Origin: Metarhizium brunneum
Lineage: Eukaryota; Ascomycota; Sordariomycetes; Hypocreales; Clavicipitaceae
Assembly (NCBI RefSeq): GCF_013426205.1
Contig: NC_089423.1
Span: 5,766,001 to 5,830,000, forward strand
DNA: 64,000 bases
Reading direction: 5' to 3'
In this document: positions 1 through 11,452 of the stretch, in pieces
Layout: each line of letters opens with the position of its first letter
Position numbering within the stretch: the first letter of the stretch is position 1
The notes under the pieces: generated by a model
Told to the model about the DNA's origin: nothing
What the model saw: the letters and a program-made list of their open reading frames with translations, nothing else
Database searches by the model: none
Position numbers and translations under genes: made by a program

Positions 1-795
1 AAGCGCTTATTAATCGCCCTACGGAAACAACAGGGCGATATTCTCACAGGTCATTACAAGTTCCTGCTTCGCCTAGCCAGATTCTTGGATTCTGCTGCCA
101 CGACATCAACATGCAGGCCTCCTCTCATGGGAACCGAGGCTGCCGAAGCTCATGCCCTTGATACTTGGTCTTCCACTCCTGATGAAGACGACTCTGCAGT
201 CTACGGCATTCCCAAAGAACTGTTCCATTTAGTAGACCGCATCAACACATTGGCTGAGCTCCGAAGTACCAGGGTAGACCAAGCTTCCGAAACCGCGTTC
301 CGACGACATGCCAGCGAAATTGAGCATCGGATCAACAATTGGTCTTACGAATACGGCGGCATGTCAAGGGCCGTTTCTACACTTACGCCAGCCACAGAGG
401 ATGTATTACACGCTACTCTTGCCTTTGAGTACGCCATTCGCCTGCGACTTCACCAGATTGTTGAAGGCTACGAGTTGACCGATCCGAAAGTCGGCAAGTA
501 TGTTGATGGTATTCTCGAGTGCGTGCAAAAGATTCGCTACGGCAGCCCTCTGGAATCGTGCATTCTCTTCCCTCTGGTTATGGCCGGTGGATCGTGTTGG
601 AAGCTAGAGCATCGCGTAATAATCCAAGACCGGCTTTTGGTCATGGAACGAACGTGTGGGTTTGGCTACGTCTATAATGCCAGAGACCTGGTAGAACGTG
701 TCTGGTCGAGGAGAGATCAATCAGAAGGCACAGGGGCAATTGTGAACTGGGCGCGAATCCGATACTACGAGATGCACGGACTAGTGGTTTTCTAG
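1..795 (+). CDS. C-terminal part of a fungal transcription factor (partial at left edge)
   Basis: The frame is open from the first base of the window to the TAG at 793-795, so the gene starts outside. About 264 residues are visible. They resemble the C-terminal half of the Fungal_trans_2 (PF11951) family: a run of amphipathic helices, a segment on helical 'A.LAFEYAIRLRL' lines, and a conserved end with 'SPLESCILFPLVMAGGS' followed by a helix carrying an E-R-VW motif. In this family a Zn2Cys6 DNA-binding domain normally lies at the N-terminus, here beyond the edge. The first methionine inside the window lies well into the family domain and is not a credible start. The gene converges on the FAD monooxygenase that ends at 929, leaving only 133 bp between them. 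Assignment rests on recalled family patterns, not a search. Confidence 0.7.
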   Translation, partial: KRLLIALRKQQGDILTGHYKFLLRLARFLDSAATTSTCRPPLMGTEAAEAHALDTWSSTPDEDDSAVYGIPKELFHLVDRINTLAELRSTRVDQASETAFRRHASEIEHRINNWSYEYGGMSRAVSTLTPATEDVLHATLAFEYAIRLRLHQIVEGYELTDPKVGKYVDGILECVQKIRYGSPLESCILFPLVMAGGSCWKLEHRVIIQDRLLVMERTCGFGYVYNARDLVERVWSRRDQSEGTGAIVNWARIRYYEMHGLVVF

Positions 796-928
796 GGAGC
801 ACCCTGAGCACCGTGGAAATGACTCAACATGCCTTGCCGTACCCATTTACGCTATTTGCGATTTATTACAAAATTTGACGATAAAAATATATGGAACGGA
901 TGGACCGGAAACCCGACGCCAGCCCACA

Positions 929-2179
929 CTAGCCGGCTGCTTTGGTCTCCTTAACCAACTCGGCCACATGAGCATGCATATCATAGCCACATACTTCTTC
1001 AATTGTCAACTTGCCGGGCCTGTCATTGGCACTGCTCCAACCAATGCGCTCTGTGAGGTCTAGTCTTGCTCGTCGACTGCTGTCTTGGACTCGAGAAGCG
1101 CGAGGCTTCCGTTCCAGCTCGTATAGACGAAGCTTCTCGGTCACGTCTAAATCGGCATACTTGGGTGCGAAGAGAATCCCAAGAGCTCCAGCGTCTTCTA
1201 TGGCCATACAAGCGCCTTGCGACTGGTCTGGCATCATGGGATGCGCCGCATCGCCCAAGAGGCAGCATTTTCCTTTGACCCAATATGGGTACTGGTCATG
1301 GTCATAGAGTCGCCACATTTTGATGTCCTCGGCATTGCGGAACAAGGTGAGAAGCCTTTCGTCCAGCTCAGGAAAGGTTGCCGCCAGGTTCTCTCCTGTT
1401 GTTGAGATGTCCCACCCATCTTCTTTCAAGTCATTTTTCTCTGCGGGATAGAAGCAGTAGCAGCTGACGACGTCATGGTCAGAACAAGCACTCATGACGA
1501 TCTTGTCAATGCCGTCGCCCCCCCAGAATTCAATGGCACTATTTTCAGCAAACCCGTGCAAGCCGAGCTCCCGAAGCTTGTCGGCATGGATGATGCATCG
1601 GTAGCAGCAGGAAGCCGACGGTGCGATGTGCGGGATAACCCCAAGTTTCTCTCGCATCTGGCTTCGGATCCCATCAGCGCACACAACAAGATCATGTGTA
1701 GCAACCACACCATTCTCGAAGACAATCTTTCCAGCAATAGGGTCCAAATCTACGGCCTTGTGCCAGACCTTGAGCTGGGCAGGGGTTCCTTTGCCGCCTT
1801 CAGTTGTAGCCACGTGCTTCAAGTGTTGGTGAAGATCAATGCGGTGGAAGTTGTTATAATCTGTTCCGAAGCGCTCGCGATAGTCTCCAAGAGGATATGT
1901 CCCAGACACTTGGCCAGTCTTCCAGTCATGTCGAATCAGGCTCTTGAGGATGACGGGTCTGGCTTTGGCGATGTCGACTTGCCATTCTTGTAGGAACCGA
2001 GATCCATTCGATGCGCAGGAGAGTGATGCGCCGACCTCACCGCCGAAGTCATATCTCTCATAAATGGTGACGTTGTGTCCTGCTCGTCGCAAAGCAACGG
2101 CTGCCGAGAGGCCTCCTAATCCAGAGCCGACAATGGCGATGTCGTAAGGGTCGTGTTTGGGATCAACGGAGCTCGGCAT
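929..2179 (-). CDS. FAD-dependent aromatic monooxygenase (salicylate hydroxylase-like), intronless
   Basis: This 416-residue protein is read without introns from the ATG at 2179. It shows the three signatures of class A flavoprotein monooxygenases: the dinucleotide-binding GSGLGG near residues 19-24, a 'CADGIRS' DG motif in the middle, and 'LLGDAAHPMMPDQSQGAC' for the FAD ribityl contact. Family members hydroxylate aromatic acids with NAD(P)H and O2, and salicylate hydroxylases decarboxylate at the same time. The substrate cannot be read from sequence. It is a clear paralogue of the monooxygenase at 20831-22403, sharing blocks such as 'GEVGAS.SCA.NG' and 'DWKTG', but lacks that gene's three introns. 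It is divergent from the MFS transporter at 3902, with 1.7 kb between them, so uptake and hydroxylation could be co-regulated. Confidence 0.88.
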   Translation of the reverse strand: MPSSVDPKHDPYDIAIVGSGLGGLSAAVALRRAGHNVTIYERYDFGGEVGASLSCASNGSRFLQEWQVDIAKARPVILKSLIRHDWKTGQVSGTYPLGDYRERFGTDYNNFHRIDLHQHLKHVATTEGGKGTPAQLKVWHKAVDLDPIAGKIVFENGVVATHDLVVCADGIRSQMREKLGVIPHIAPSASCCYRCIIHADKLRELGLHGFAENSAIEFWGGDGIDKIVMSACSDHDVVSCYCFYPAEKNDLKEDGWDISTTGENLAATFPELDERLLTLFRNAEDIKMWRLYDHDQYPYWVKGKCCLLGDAAHPMMPDQSQGACMAIEDAGALGILFAPKYADLDVTEKLRLYELERKPRASRVQDSSRRARLDLTERIGWSSANDRPGKLTIEEVCGYDMHAHVAELVKETKAAG

Positions 2180-3901
2180 GGCTGCTAGATCCGAAGGACC
2201 GGTTTTCTTCGATAGTGTTTTCTTGGCGTCTCAAAATGATGCGTCTTTGCCCTTGATGGACCCTTGGCAAAAGGTTTTTGCTTTTGTGATGGCGACCGTA
2301 GCGTATGTTTTGGTCAAATGTGGGAGTTGAAGAGGGGTATGTTTCTTGACTTGATGAATTGAGGGGGTTTGAACAACCCGGTGTGCTTGGTTCGAAAAAA
2401 AGAAGAATAAAGTAACTTTCCTTGATGTCCTTCTCGACTGTCTTATAGTGAGGCCATGCTCGTGGGATGATGAAGAGCGGTGTGACGGGTGGGCAGTCGG
2501 CGGAAACGACTGATGTCCTTGATAGGAATCAGGAGACTGTTTCCGTTAGACAGAAGCCTTCGGGCCGGATCTTATGGCGGTGCGCGCGCGCGCCTCGTCG
2601 CTTCGACCTTGTCGGATACGAGTTCACCTCGCCAGGGAGGAGAAGAGGTGCGGTTTACACCAGACTAACACGCTCTTAGTTTGTAGACTTGGGGCAGGAA
2701 AGAGGAAAAGGCCACCTTGGGCTCGCTTGGGGAGGAGGGGAAAGCTAAAATCGGCTATTTGTGTATCCATCAGGGTGCCATGCGATCACGCTCCATGTAA
2801 TCTCTAAGATAAGCCTTGGGCCTCGTCTCCGTCGCCAGGTTGTGCGCATGATGATGAGGCGGTCCGCGGAGCCACACGGGCCACAATAATGTCAAAGGAT
2901 GGAGTAGCGCACACGGTAGTCAGTACCGACGCCAGGGACGTTTCTCGATCCGACGGCGGCATGACGGGCCGAGTGACGGGGTGTCGGTGGCATCTTTGGG
3001 GTTGAAGACGGCAACGTGGAAAAGGTTTCATTTGAAGAGGGTAGATCGCCGTGGGCCTACGTTTCAGTGCTTTACTGCGTACATTGCAGGCGTGTCATTT
3101 CCGAATCATGATATCATGCTCCGTAACCGGCTGGGCGTTGCGTGGGTCGAGCTGTCAAGAGCCCTTCCAAGTCGAACCAAGACATGGCATGGGCACAAGC
3201 CATCATCGACGACGGAACCGCGGGCCTTGCTGCCACGCGACGGGGGAGATTCTGCTGCCTGTGGGCTACGGGGAGAGGAGATAGGCTCCTCCCCCGGATC
3301 TGGGGCCGCCCAATCTCTGGGGCATATCGTGAGTATTTTTGTCCCGTCTGTAGTCTTCGGATGTGTGGGAATAGTGACAAGCCACCAAGTTCCGACAACT
3401 TTAGGTGGGTTCGGGGCGAGGCGAAAATCCGGGGAAGAAGTGTAGCCGGCAGAAATGGCTGGTGGCTTTTGTGGCGGAACTCTCGTGACATGAGCTTTTG
3501 GCTGTAGACATTTCTCTGTCGAGTCCGGAGCGCGATGCGCATCTTTGGCGCTACGCGACGGGCAAGCTACGAGGTCGGCAGGGAATCGGCACCGAAGCGT
3601 CGCGATACGTTTGCCAGTGGTGGCTTTTTGCCGTCTTATCTCTCAGCTCCCTTTTAACCCTGCTGCAAACTGCTGGGTTGGGCAAGACAATTCTGTATAT
3701 AGCGCCGGCGCGATCCCTCATCGACCGTGTTTGTCTTGAGACTTCTGGCAAGGGCCAGTTTTGCCATCGTCGGCACTTGGGATCGGTGTCCTTGATCAAA
3801 AGCTGCAACAGCAACCGACTCTTCATCTTGACATCCGACAAGATTCGACCATTCTGAATTTCTGAACAAACACGGCATCCAGATAACACCACCGCGTGGC
3901 C
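2180..3901. other. Intergenic region between divergent monooxygenase and MFS genes
   Basis: About 1.7 kb between two divergent starts, so it must hold both promoters. Short open frames occur on both strands but none has a recognisable domain or coding look. A TATA-like stretch (TATATAG) lies near 3698, about 200 bp before the MFS start. No repeat or RNA gene was recognised. Confidence 0.5.
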
Positions 3902-5380
3902 ATGGATAGCAAGACGCTGGATAAGGAGGCGTCGAGCTGCGAGGCTTCGAGCCAGTCTGTGGTCGAGGACGCCTCTGGCCAACGGCTTCGGCGTGCCGTC
4001 CGCAAGATCGACTGGGCCATCATGCCGCTCATGTTCCTCTGCTACTTCCTCCAGTTTCTTGACAAGGTGCTCATCAACTATGCCAACATCATGGGCATCT
4101 CCAAGAGTCTCGAGTTCAGGGACGGCAACGACTTCTCGTGGATGGCAACCGCCTTCTTTATCGGCTATGCCGTGGCCGAGTTCCCCCAGGGCTACCTCAT
4201 CCAACGCTTCCCTGTGACCAAGGTTCTCGGCATCAACGTTCTTCTTTGGGGCGTGACCATCTGCTGCACCGCTGCCACGCAGAGCTTTGCCGGCGTGACG
4301 GCCGTCCGCACGCTCCTCGGCATGTTTGAGGCCGTCATCACCCCGGCTCTCATCATGATCACGTCCCAGTGGTATACGAGGCGGCAGGCCACTCCACGCA
4401 CGGGGATATGGTACTGCGGCTTGGGGGTTGGTCAAACCCTGGGCGGCCTGGTGTCTTGGGCCGCGCAGCACGGCTCTGCCACTTCGTCGTTTGAAAGTTG
4501 GCGCATCATGTTTGTTTCTGTCGGCGCGTTTAACCTGGCCGTGGGCGCGGCTGTGACGTTTGCCATGCCTCAAAGTATTGACAAGGCCAAATTCCTCAGC
4601 GACGGTGAGAAATTGCTCGTCAAAGAAGCCCTTTCGAGGGATCAGTCTGGCAACGGCAAGAAGGTATTCCGGGCCCGCGACATACTTGAAGCGGCGACTG
4701 ACCTGCAGGTATGGCTGCTCTGCCTCAATACGATCCTCATCGTCATTCCCTCTGGCATCATTACCACCTTCTCGGCGACGCTGATTGCCGGGTTCGGGTA
4801 TAAGCCCAAGACGGCGGCCCTCCTCAACATGCCTTCGGGCGTCGTATCCGTCTCCGCCACGCTCGCGGGGACGTTTGCCATTCTGTACAACTTCCCCCGC
4901 TGGCTGGCCATCATTTTGCTCCTGGTGCCGACTCTCATTGGGGCGGGCCTCATGTCGTTCTACTCGCACTCCCAGGCGGGAGCTCTTGCGGGCATCTATC
5001 TCATCAACTTTGACGTCGCCCCGTTGGCTCTCATCTACGCCCTCGTGGGTGCCAACACCCAGGGCTACACCAAGAAGGTGGCAACAAATGCCGCCGTCGC
5101 TATTTGCTTTTCCATTGCCAACATTATCGGGCCGCAGACGTTCCGCAAGGAGAATGCGCCGCGGTATCTTCCGGCCAAGATTACCGTGTTTGGTGTCTGC
5201 GGAGGCGCCATGCTCGTGACCATCCTCCTGAGGTTGCTTTACGGATGGCGCAACAGACAGACAGAGGCGGTGAGGATTGCCGAGGCAGAGGCCATCGATA
5301 GGGGAGAGATTCGTGTCCGTGTTGAGGAAGAAGAGGCGATGACGGATAGGACGAACCCGGCGTTCCGGTACGTGTACTAA
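3902..5380 (+). CDS. MFS transporter, anion:cation symporter (Dal5/Tna1-like) family
   Basis: This intronless 492-residue protein starts at the ATG at 3902; the in-frame GTG six bases earlier is not a plausible eukaryotic start. After a polar N-terminus of about 40 residues come roughly twelve hydrophobic segments. The first begins 'WAIMPLMFLCYFLQFLDK', the usual opening of fungal anion:cation symporters such as allantoate permease Dal5 and nicotinate permease Tna1. The 'GMFEAVITPALIMITSQWY' segment is also typical. The family imports small organic anions, including aromatic and nicotinic acids, across the plasma membrane. The substrate is not readable here, but the divergent partner is a salicylate hydroxylase-like enzyme, which suggests an aromatic acid. 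The tail after the last segment is short and acidic. Confidence 0.9.
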   Translation: MDSKTLDKEASSCEASSQSVVEDASGQRLRRAVRKIDWAIMPLMFLCYFLQFLDKVLINYANIMGISKSLEFRDGNDFSWMATAFFIGYAVAEFPQGYLIQRFPVTKVLGINVLLWGVTICCTAATQSFAGVTAVRTLLGMFEAVITPALIMITSQWYTRRQATPRTGIWYCGLGVGQTLGGLVSWAAQHGSATSSFESWRIMFVSVGAFNLAVGAAVTFAMPQSIDKAKFLSDGEKLLVKEALSRDQSGNGKKVFRARDILEAATDLQVWLLCLNTILIVIPSGIITTFSATLIAGFGYKPKTAALLNMPSGVVSVSATLAGTFAILYNFPRWLAIILLLVPTLIGAGLMSFYSHSQAGALAGIYLINFDVAPLALIYALVGANTQGYTKKVATNAAVAICFSIANIIGPQTFRKENAPRYLPAKITVFGVCGGAMLVTILLRLLYGWRNRQTEAVRIAEAEAIDRGEIRVRVEEEEAMTDRTNPAFRYVY

Positions 5381-8300
5381 CAAAGGATGATTGGCTCCGG
5401 GATGGGATATTCGTTACATTGTCATGGGTACGCATGATTTTACTTTTTTGGGATCCGTCCTTTGTCTGAGGGCTATGCTATTGAAATTCCCGCGGTGGTG
5501 GAGATGATGAACGACTACTGGTGCTATGATATGCATAAGACGATTCGAGATTTTCCATCGTGGAGGTCATGAGAAGCTTTCAACATGTGAATCCAACTTG
5601 AATCCTTGAGCTTCGCGACGGCTCATCAGTACGGGCCTGTGCGTGTGTCTTTCGCGGGGGTTGGCCCCATTGATAGTAATTAATACAAGCCGACTATGGC
5701 CATGTCGTCGATCATCTACTTGTGTTTCTCTGTAAATGGAGAGAGCCCACGGCCGCATTGGCCTTGTCACCACGTCGTGTTTCATCTGTAAAAGACTAGA
5801 CCGGACTGCAAAAATAGGATGCCAATGACATGCACATGTCTGGTGTTTGGGACACGACAACCCCTGCTTTGTTCTCGACGATGTTCAAGTCACGGAACCC
5901 CTTTCCGCAGCTCTATGCGCCGGTCATCGCATCAGCCCTGCCGGAAGTCGGGGCGCCGGGCGTGGTCTCCGTCGGTATTGATACACCGCAAGCAATGGCA
6001 GAAAATCGAATTATCAGATCATTGTCCATGATGCACAATTTGCATGGTCGATGTGGCCGCCAGGTGTCCGCGAGCCTCTCGCGGCGTGTAACTGCATATG
6101 CATATACTGCAAGAGAAATAAGCACCAGGTCGAGTCGAATCAATACTTCTGAGCTCCAACCGTATGCTGTATGCTATGCTGAGTGGTGTGGCTGTCGGGC
6201 AGCATTGACATTCGAGTGCCAACTAGTCGGTTGTGGCCTGCGCGAATGGAACATGGAAACGTCTGGCGGGGATTTGAGCCTTTCCTTGGGTGCTGGGGAG
6301 ATCCGAGCCTCTCTCTCTGGCAGCGGTGCGGTCGATCCACATCATGTTTGCGACGGGGCAGGCGCGTCGCCTCAAACCTTCCGCGGCCTCCTTCTGATTG
6401 ACGGCCCAGCAGGCAAGGGCGGCATGAGGTAGCACTTTAGGATGGAGGGGGCTCCTGCTCGGCGGTGCTCTGGCTTCTGCTCTCTGGCTGGGCAGCTTCA
6501 ATGTTCGCCCGGACAATCTCACCATTCCGAGATCAACAAAGTGCGCGCAGCTTGTCGACAACAATTTGCTCTCGGCTGGCATCCAAGACTCACTCTCCTT
6601 GCCCCCATGCATCACACAGAGTTCAGACATCGGCCGACGGCGGCATTAAGCAGAGTTTGTTCCGATGCATCACGACGCACTTCCATGATCCGCCGGCTGC
6701 GAAATCAACAACTTCCAGGAGACAAACAAAGCAATCGTCGCATAGAAACAGCCAATAGAAACCAGCACAGTATGTTGGCACAGTTTTCGGCATTATGTCA
6801 TGTTGCCGCGGACGTGAAATAGGGTCTGGGTTGCTACGACCGCTTGACTGGAACAGATGAAGCAAGCGACTCGAATTCTTGAATCGGGGAGATGACGGAA
6901 CAATCCAGGCAACATTATTCGCTGCAACGTTTGCGAGGACCCTATCTCATGGTGCTTATCGGAACTTGGCCGTTTCAATACAGTTTGTGGACAAGGTATC
7001 GTATCCGACCACCTGGCGGCGTTGATTGACTCCGAAGGCGTCCAGTACTTTTGATCTCCCGCGGCATCATGCTCAGCGGGTATCTTAACTACTAAGCTCT
7101 CGTTGCTACTTGGCGTCAACGCCGATCGGCAACAGGCAACTGTCAAAGTACACAGCCGCGCATACGGACCATACGATCTCACGGGATCACATGGTTTCAA
7201 CTTTGACTGCTCATCCATGGTAAAGACTATTGTTCTTGTTGTATTGATGCTTCCCGTCGGAAGAGAAGAGCCCTAAACCATGGCTTCTAAAGTTTGGCGG
7301 CGCGGCGCAGCGCCACAGCACCCTGCTGAGGTATGCGCTGAAGGGCACGGAGCGTCATGACGGGGCCTCTATTGGCGACGCCTTGATTGCCAAATGCTCT
7401 TGTCATCAGTTTTCAGTCGTCGAAATGGCCCGCGACAACTTGGACAGCTCCAGCATGGCTGTGCCTGTTGCTCTCGCGACGGCGAATCCCGCCAATTGTT
7501 GAAGAGAAGAGCCATTCACCACCGGGAGAGTCCGATGTAGAAATCGATTCTTCCCCTAATAGGATTCTGTGTTTGTAATTCTCTTCAATTTGCCAACCCG
7601 GGGTCGTTTCATTGCCTATTCGGTGTCGTCTCAACGCAGCCCGGAGAGTATTTCCGGAGCTACAACGTTGGAGCTCATATACAGACGAAGCAGCCAACAA
7701 CAAACCTGGTTTCGCGTTGAGCCGGACCTTCGGGTCGCAATATGTGTTTGACATGGATGGAGAAACGACCTGGCCATTCCTAGGGAACCCAACCACTGAA
7801 ACTGACTGGTGCAAACATAAACATAAACTCAATGACAAACACGAATAGCCAATGCTGGGTATAAATGCTCCCCACTTAACACCAGACAGCACTTGCAATT
7901 GCGACGGCTGCAGTCAGGGATTAAGCAGCCAGAAACTCGAGGCATCCACCAGGGCGAAAAGTCCAGGCAAGTTGACAGCTCGGGGACCTTTTCGCTGCTT
8001 CTCAGCAGTAGTTACCTCGCTACAACCAAATTTCCTGTTGGTACCCTAACTCCTACGATATCATTAGTCACTGTTCTGGAAACGACCCAGTTGGCAATGG
8101 CGAGGACGCCACGCTTTTGCTCCAGCAGAGTATCCGCCGGACTGGAGCTAGCAGAATGTTGCGCTTATTTTTCTTCCGAAAAACAGATCCCTTGGCTCCG
8201 CAGAGCTGGCTGGGGTTTCTGGACATGACTTGTTGTCCTGCGGCCTCTGTCCGGTTTCTGGCCGTTCTATTTCACACTTAAAGGTCTGGGTATCCTCTTG

Positions 8301-8393
8301 AGGTATGGACGTATGTCGTGATACTCCAGGGAGAGACTATCGAGACAAGGTGTTCAAACGACAAATTCATTCGGCGTACGACACGAATCAACT
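5381..8393. other. 3.0-kb intergenic region
   Basis: No gene could be supported. Several open frames of 60-200 codons exist on both strands (the longest, 5830-6432 on the plus strand, has 200 codons), but none shows a domain, a believable hydrophobicity pattern or matching splice signals. The last few hundred bases must contain the promoter of the reductase at 8394. No RNA gene was recognised. Confidence 0.5.
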
Positions 8394-9458
8394 ATGCCTT
8401 CCAAAATCGCCTCACCTATTAGCCCTCCTGCGACAGTTATTGTCACTGGTGCCAATGGCTTTATTGCTCAACATTGTATTGCAGCGTTGCTCAACCAGGG
8501 CTATAATGTTGTTGGCACCGTCAGGTCAGCATCTAAAATCGACCCAGTAAAGGAGGCACACAAGTCACACCCCGGCCTGCAACTAGTCGTTGTCGACGAC
8601 ATTACTTCATCAGATTGTTACCTCAAGGCTTTCGATAACTTGAAGCCGAGCGCAGTTTTTCATCTTGCCGCGCCATTCCACTACAACGCCAGTAATTTCG
8701 AGACCGAACTCATGATTCCCGCCGTACTTGGTTCTACCGCAATCCTTGAGGCCGCAACTCAAATACCAAGCATTAAGCGAGTCGTTCACACCAACAGCTT
8801 TGCGTGTATATATGACGCTGCCGCTGGGCCATCCCCAGAAAAGACATATACTTCTAAAGATTGGAGTCCGCTTACCTACGAGGATGGTGTTAATGCCTCC
8901 AATGCGCCTACCGCCTACCGAGCCAGCAAGACGGCTGCCGAGAAAGCTGCATGGAGTTTCATCTCCGAGAGGAAACCTGCATTCGATCTAGTCAGCCTTT
9001 GTCCCACAATGGTCTTTGGTCCTTTCCTGCCTGGATCGACGCCAAAGTCCATCCAGGAGGTCAACACGAGCAACCTTATGGTATGGTCTGTCGTCTCTGC
9101 TGGCAAAAACCAACCCGTCCCTCCTACAAAGGGCCCGTGTTGGGTTGATGTGCGAGATGTAGCCGAGGCTCATGTTAAAGCGCTCCTTGTACCCGAGGCG
9201 GGCGGCGGCCGTTACATGCTTTGCCAGGGCGTCTATTGCAACCAAGAACTCGCCGATGTGAGCCGGAAGGTGACTTCAAAATATGCTGAGAAGATCCCAG
9301 TCGGTGAACCTGGCAAGCGAGAGAAGCACACTCATTTTGGAGTCGACGCCAGTGATGCTGAGAGAGTATTTGGGCTGAAATGGAGAGGATTGGAAGACTG
9401 TCTAGACGATCTCGTACCTCAATTATTCGAGATTGAGCGAAGTTCAGTTTCTGCATAG
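8394..9458 (+). CDS. NAD(P)-dependent epimerase/reductase (GRE2/dihydroflavonol reductase-like)
   Basis: This intronless 354-residue protein starts at the ATG at 8394. It belongs to the extended SDR family. It has the N-terminal NAD(P)-binding 'TGANGFIA' at residues 18-25, a 'FHLAAP' segment near 89-94, and the active-site YxxxK pair at Tyr175 and Lys179 ('YRASK'). The C-terminal part carries the 'WVDVRDVAEAHVKAL' motif typical of Gre2-like methylglyoxal/isovaleraldehyde reductases and plant dihydroflavonol reductases. Such enzymes reduce aldehydes or ketones in the cytosol using NADPH. The actual substrate is unknown. It is flanked by 3.0 kb and 1.1 kb of apparently empty sequence, so context gives no help. 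Length is normal for the family. Confidence 0.9.
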   Translation: MPSKIASPISPPATVIVTGANGFIAQHCIAALLNQGYNVVGTVRSASKIDPVKEAHKSHPGLQLVVVDDITSSDCYLKAFDNLKPSAVFHLAAPFHYNASNFETELMIPAVLGSTAILEAATQIPSIKRVVHTNSFACIYDAAAGPSPEKTYTSKDWSPLTYEDGVNASNAPTAYRASKTAAEKAAWSFISERKPAFDLVSLCPTMVFGPFLPGSTPKSIQEVNTSNLMVWSVVSAGKNQPVPPTKGPCWVDVRDVAEAHVKALLVPEAGGGRYMLCQGVYCNQELADVSRKVTSKYAEKIPVGEPGKREKHTHFGVDASDAERVFGLKWRGLEDCLDDLVPQLFEIERSSVSA

Positions 9459-10541
9459 AAGTAGAAGTTGGAAGACATGCAAACATGGCTAGCCTGTGGC
9501 CACTTCTCGCTTCCATAGCACTATGAACGGCTTGGATACCTTGTCAAGTGCTTGTACATTTCGGGCCCTACGGTGTTGGTGGCAACTCTGATTTATTTCC
9601 TTCTTCTCCCACAACAGTCACGACTGGGCATGAATAATGAGATATATATAATACAAACTCCTTCGTTTCCCCTTTACAGTTTCGAATTCAGTAATGCTTT
9701 GATGAAAATTCAAGCCCAGCGCACCTGCAGCCCTAACAACCTCGTCGCGAAAAACAAGGTGGTTTGATGCTGCAAATTGTGTTGATGCCTTTAAAGACCA
9801 CTACGGGAAGCGACTAGGTAGGCGACGCTGTCTTTCCAATACTAGAGGATTTAGTGTACGGAGTAATGGTAATGTTGAAGAGCCATGTCTGATTGAGATA
9901 TTCATTGCCCTTCTTGCCTGTGCATATGGACAACGCAGGCTTGTACAAGTAGCACCCGTGTGCATTCATATGGGCTTTCATCATTCGCTTCATTCTTCAG
10001 ACGGGCATTCTATGGCGGTTTCTGCGGCAGGACTACTTTGGCTAACTCTAACTTGGGCCTCGCGTCACGTCACAAGTCCACAGCCGTACAACAGAGGGCA
10101 TTGATCTCTTGCTGTATCAGAACTCGGCAGCTACCCTGGCGAGAAGATCAAGTAAAGTGGTGGGTGGCCATGCGGGGGCCATCAACGGCCATGAATTGAA
10201 TGCAGCGACATGGACGTGCCCATGGACCAGCTCAGTGCCACAAACTCGGGCCGCAAGACGTTCAACATGAATACTATTGCTTGTTGCCATCAAGTAAGGC
10301 CCCGTTCAAGCCATCTTTGCTGTGGCTCGCCGTAAAACGCCTGGCTGCAACAGGATGGCCATGATGGCCGCTGCCGTCTGACTCACCCGGCCAATGCACT
10401 TACACGCCTCAAATGCTCTGCCCATCGCCGACCGGTTTAATGCCCTGAATTCCCATTACAAACATGACAAAAAGGCCATGGATCCAGACCAGACGGCGAT
10501 CTTGATAAAGAGGTCAGTAGCGCAAAAACAACAGCAGCAGA
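9459..10541. other. 1.1-kb intergenic region
   Basis: Nothing recognisable. It holds the 3' flank of the reductase and the promoter of the APH-like gene. Only short open frames without domain signatures are present. Confidence 0.5.
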
Positions 10542-11452
10542 ATGGGCAAACTACGCGTCTCGGATTCGGAAGCCCTCGTCCTCGTCCAATCTCTCCGTCG
10601 TGTCCCGCCGCCGCTGGACATCCGCCGCTGCAGCGAAGGCGGCGATCATCTCGTCTGGACGGTAAACGACGCCCTCGTCCTCCGGGTTCCGGCCGACCAG
10701 GGCAGCGGCGAAGAGCCGCTGCTCCGAGAGAGGAGACTGCTTGAGCTGCTGCTAAGAAATGATGAACTCGCACCCCTTGTCCCGCCGTGTATTGACGTCG
10801 GGGTTTGGAACCCCCACGGCCGGCAGTACGCTTTGTACCACAAGGCGAAGGGTGTGTCTGTGGAATCGGACCCTCGGGGAGTGACGAAGAGCACCGAGGA
10901 TGATTTGGTAGCGTTCTTGGTCGGCCTAGGAGGCGTGCGTGTTGGTGACGCCCTGGGCATTGGCGTTCCGGAGGGCGAGGAGGCGGATTTGGATGAACTG
11001 CGCGGTCGTGCGACGGCGGCTTTGGACGTTTTAAGGAGGAGGCGACAGTTGATGGAGTTGGACGAGGTCATTTCGCTGGAGAAGCTGGACGCCCCCTGGC
11101 ATGTTCAGCCTGGCAGCAGCGTGAGGAAAGTGCTGACACATGCAGACCCAAGGGGGAACATGTGTTTCTCGACGCGGCCGGTCGGGTTACGGGCGTGATT
11201 GACTGGAGCGATGCCCGGGTTGGCTGTCCGTCGGTTGAGGTTTCCGGGCTGGCGGTGGCTGTTGGTGCCAGGATGGCAGCCCGGGTGGCGAAAAGGGCGG
11301 GATACGAGGCGGATATCGTGTGCAAGGGCGTCATCATGGCCCGGTGTAATGGTGTTTTGGGCTTGGAGGCCATCTTGCGAGGGGACGATGATAGCCCGGA
11401 GCTGTTGGTGAGGAGGCAACTGCGGAGAGCATTTGAAGAGTTTGACGCTTGA
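10542..11452 (+). pseudogene. Aminoglycoside-phosphotransferase-like (APH) kinase gene with a one-base frameshift
   Basis: The first frame starts at the ATG at 10542 and runs through an APH-like N-lobe and middle region, including 'GGDHLVWTVNDALVLRVPA' (ATP-site strand pair). It reaches the catalytic-loop region 'VLTHADPRG' and then loses sense. From the same place the frame shifted by one base continues with 'EHVFLDAAGRVTGVIDWSDA', which holds the expected metal-binding Asp, and goes on to a stop at 11450-11452. The switch lies at a run of five G at 11152-11156; a sixth G would restore a protein of about 303 residues. No intron with acceptable splice sites bridges the gap. It is either a recent pseudogene or an assembly/sequencing error in a homopolymer. 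APH-fold proteins in fungi phosphorylate varied small molecules; the function here is unknown. Confidence 0.75.
11152..11156 (+). other. Frame break in the APH-like gene (G-homopolymer)
   Basis: This run of five G sits exactly where the reading frame of the APH-like protein switches, between the 'HADPRG' and 'EHVFLD' segments of the catalytic loop. One missing G explains the whole disruption. Confidence 0.7.

Noticed and set aside
3551..5383. 610-codon open frame antisense to the MFS transporter
   Set aside because: It mirrors the MFS coding frame on the opposite strand. The translation is highly charged and low in hydrophobic order, as expected from the GC-rich third positions of the real gene.
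5830..6432. 200-codon plus-strand frame in the 5.4-8.4 kb gap
   Set aside because: There is no recognisable domain and no believable splice context, and overlapping frames on both strands are similarly open.
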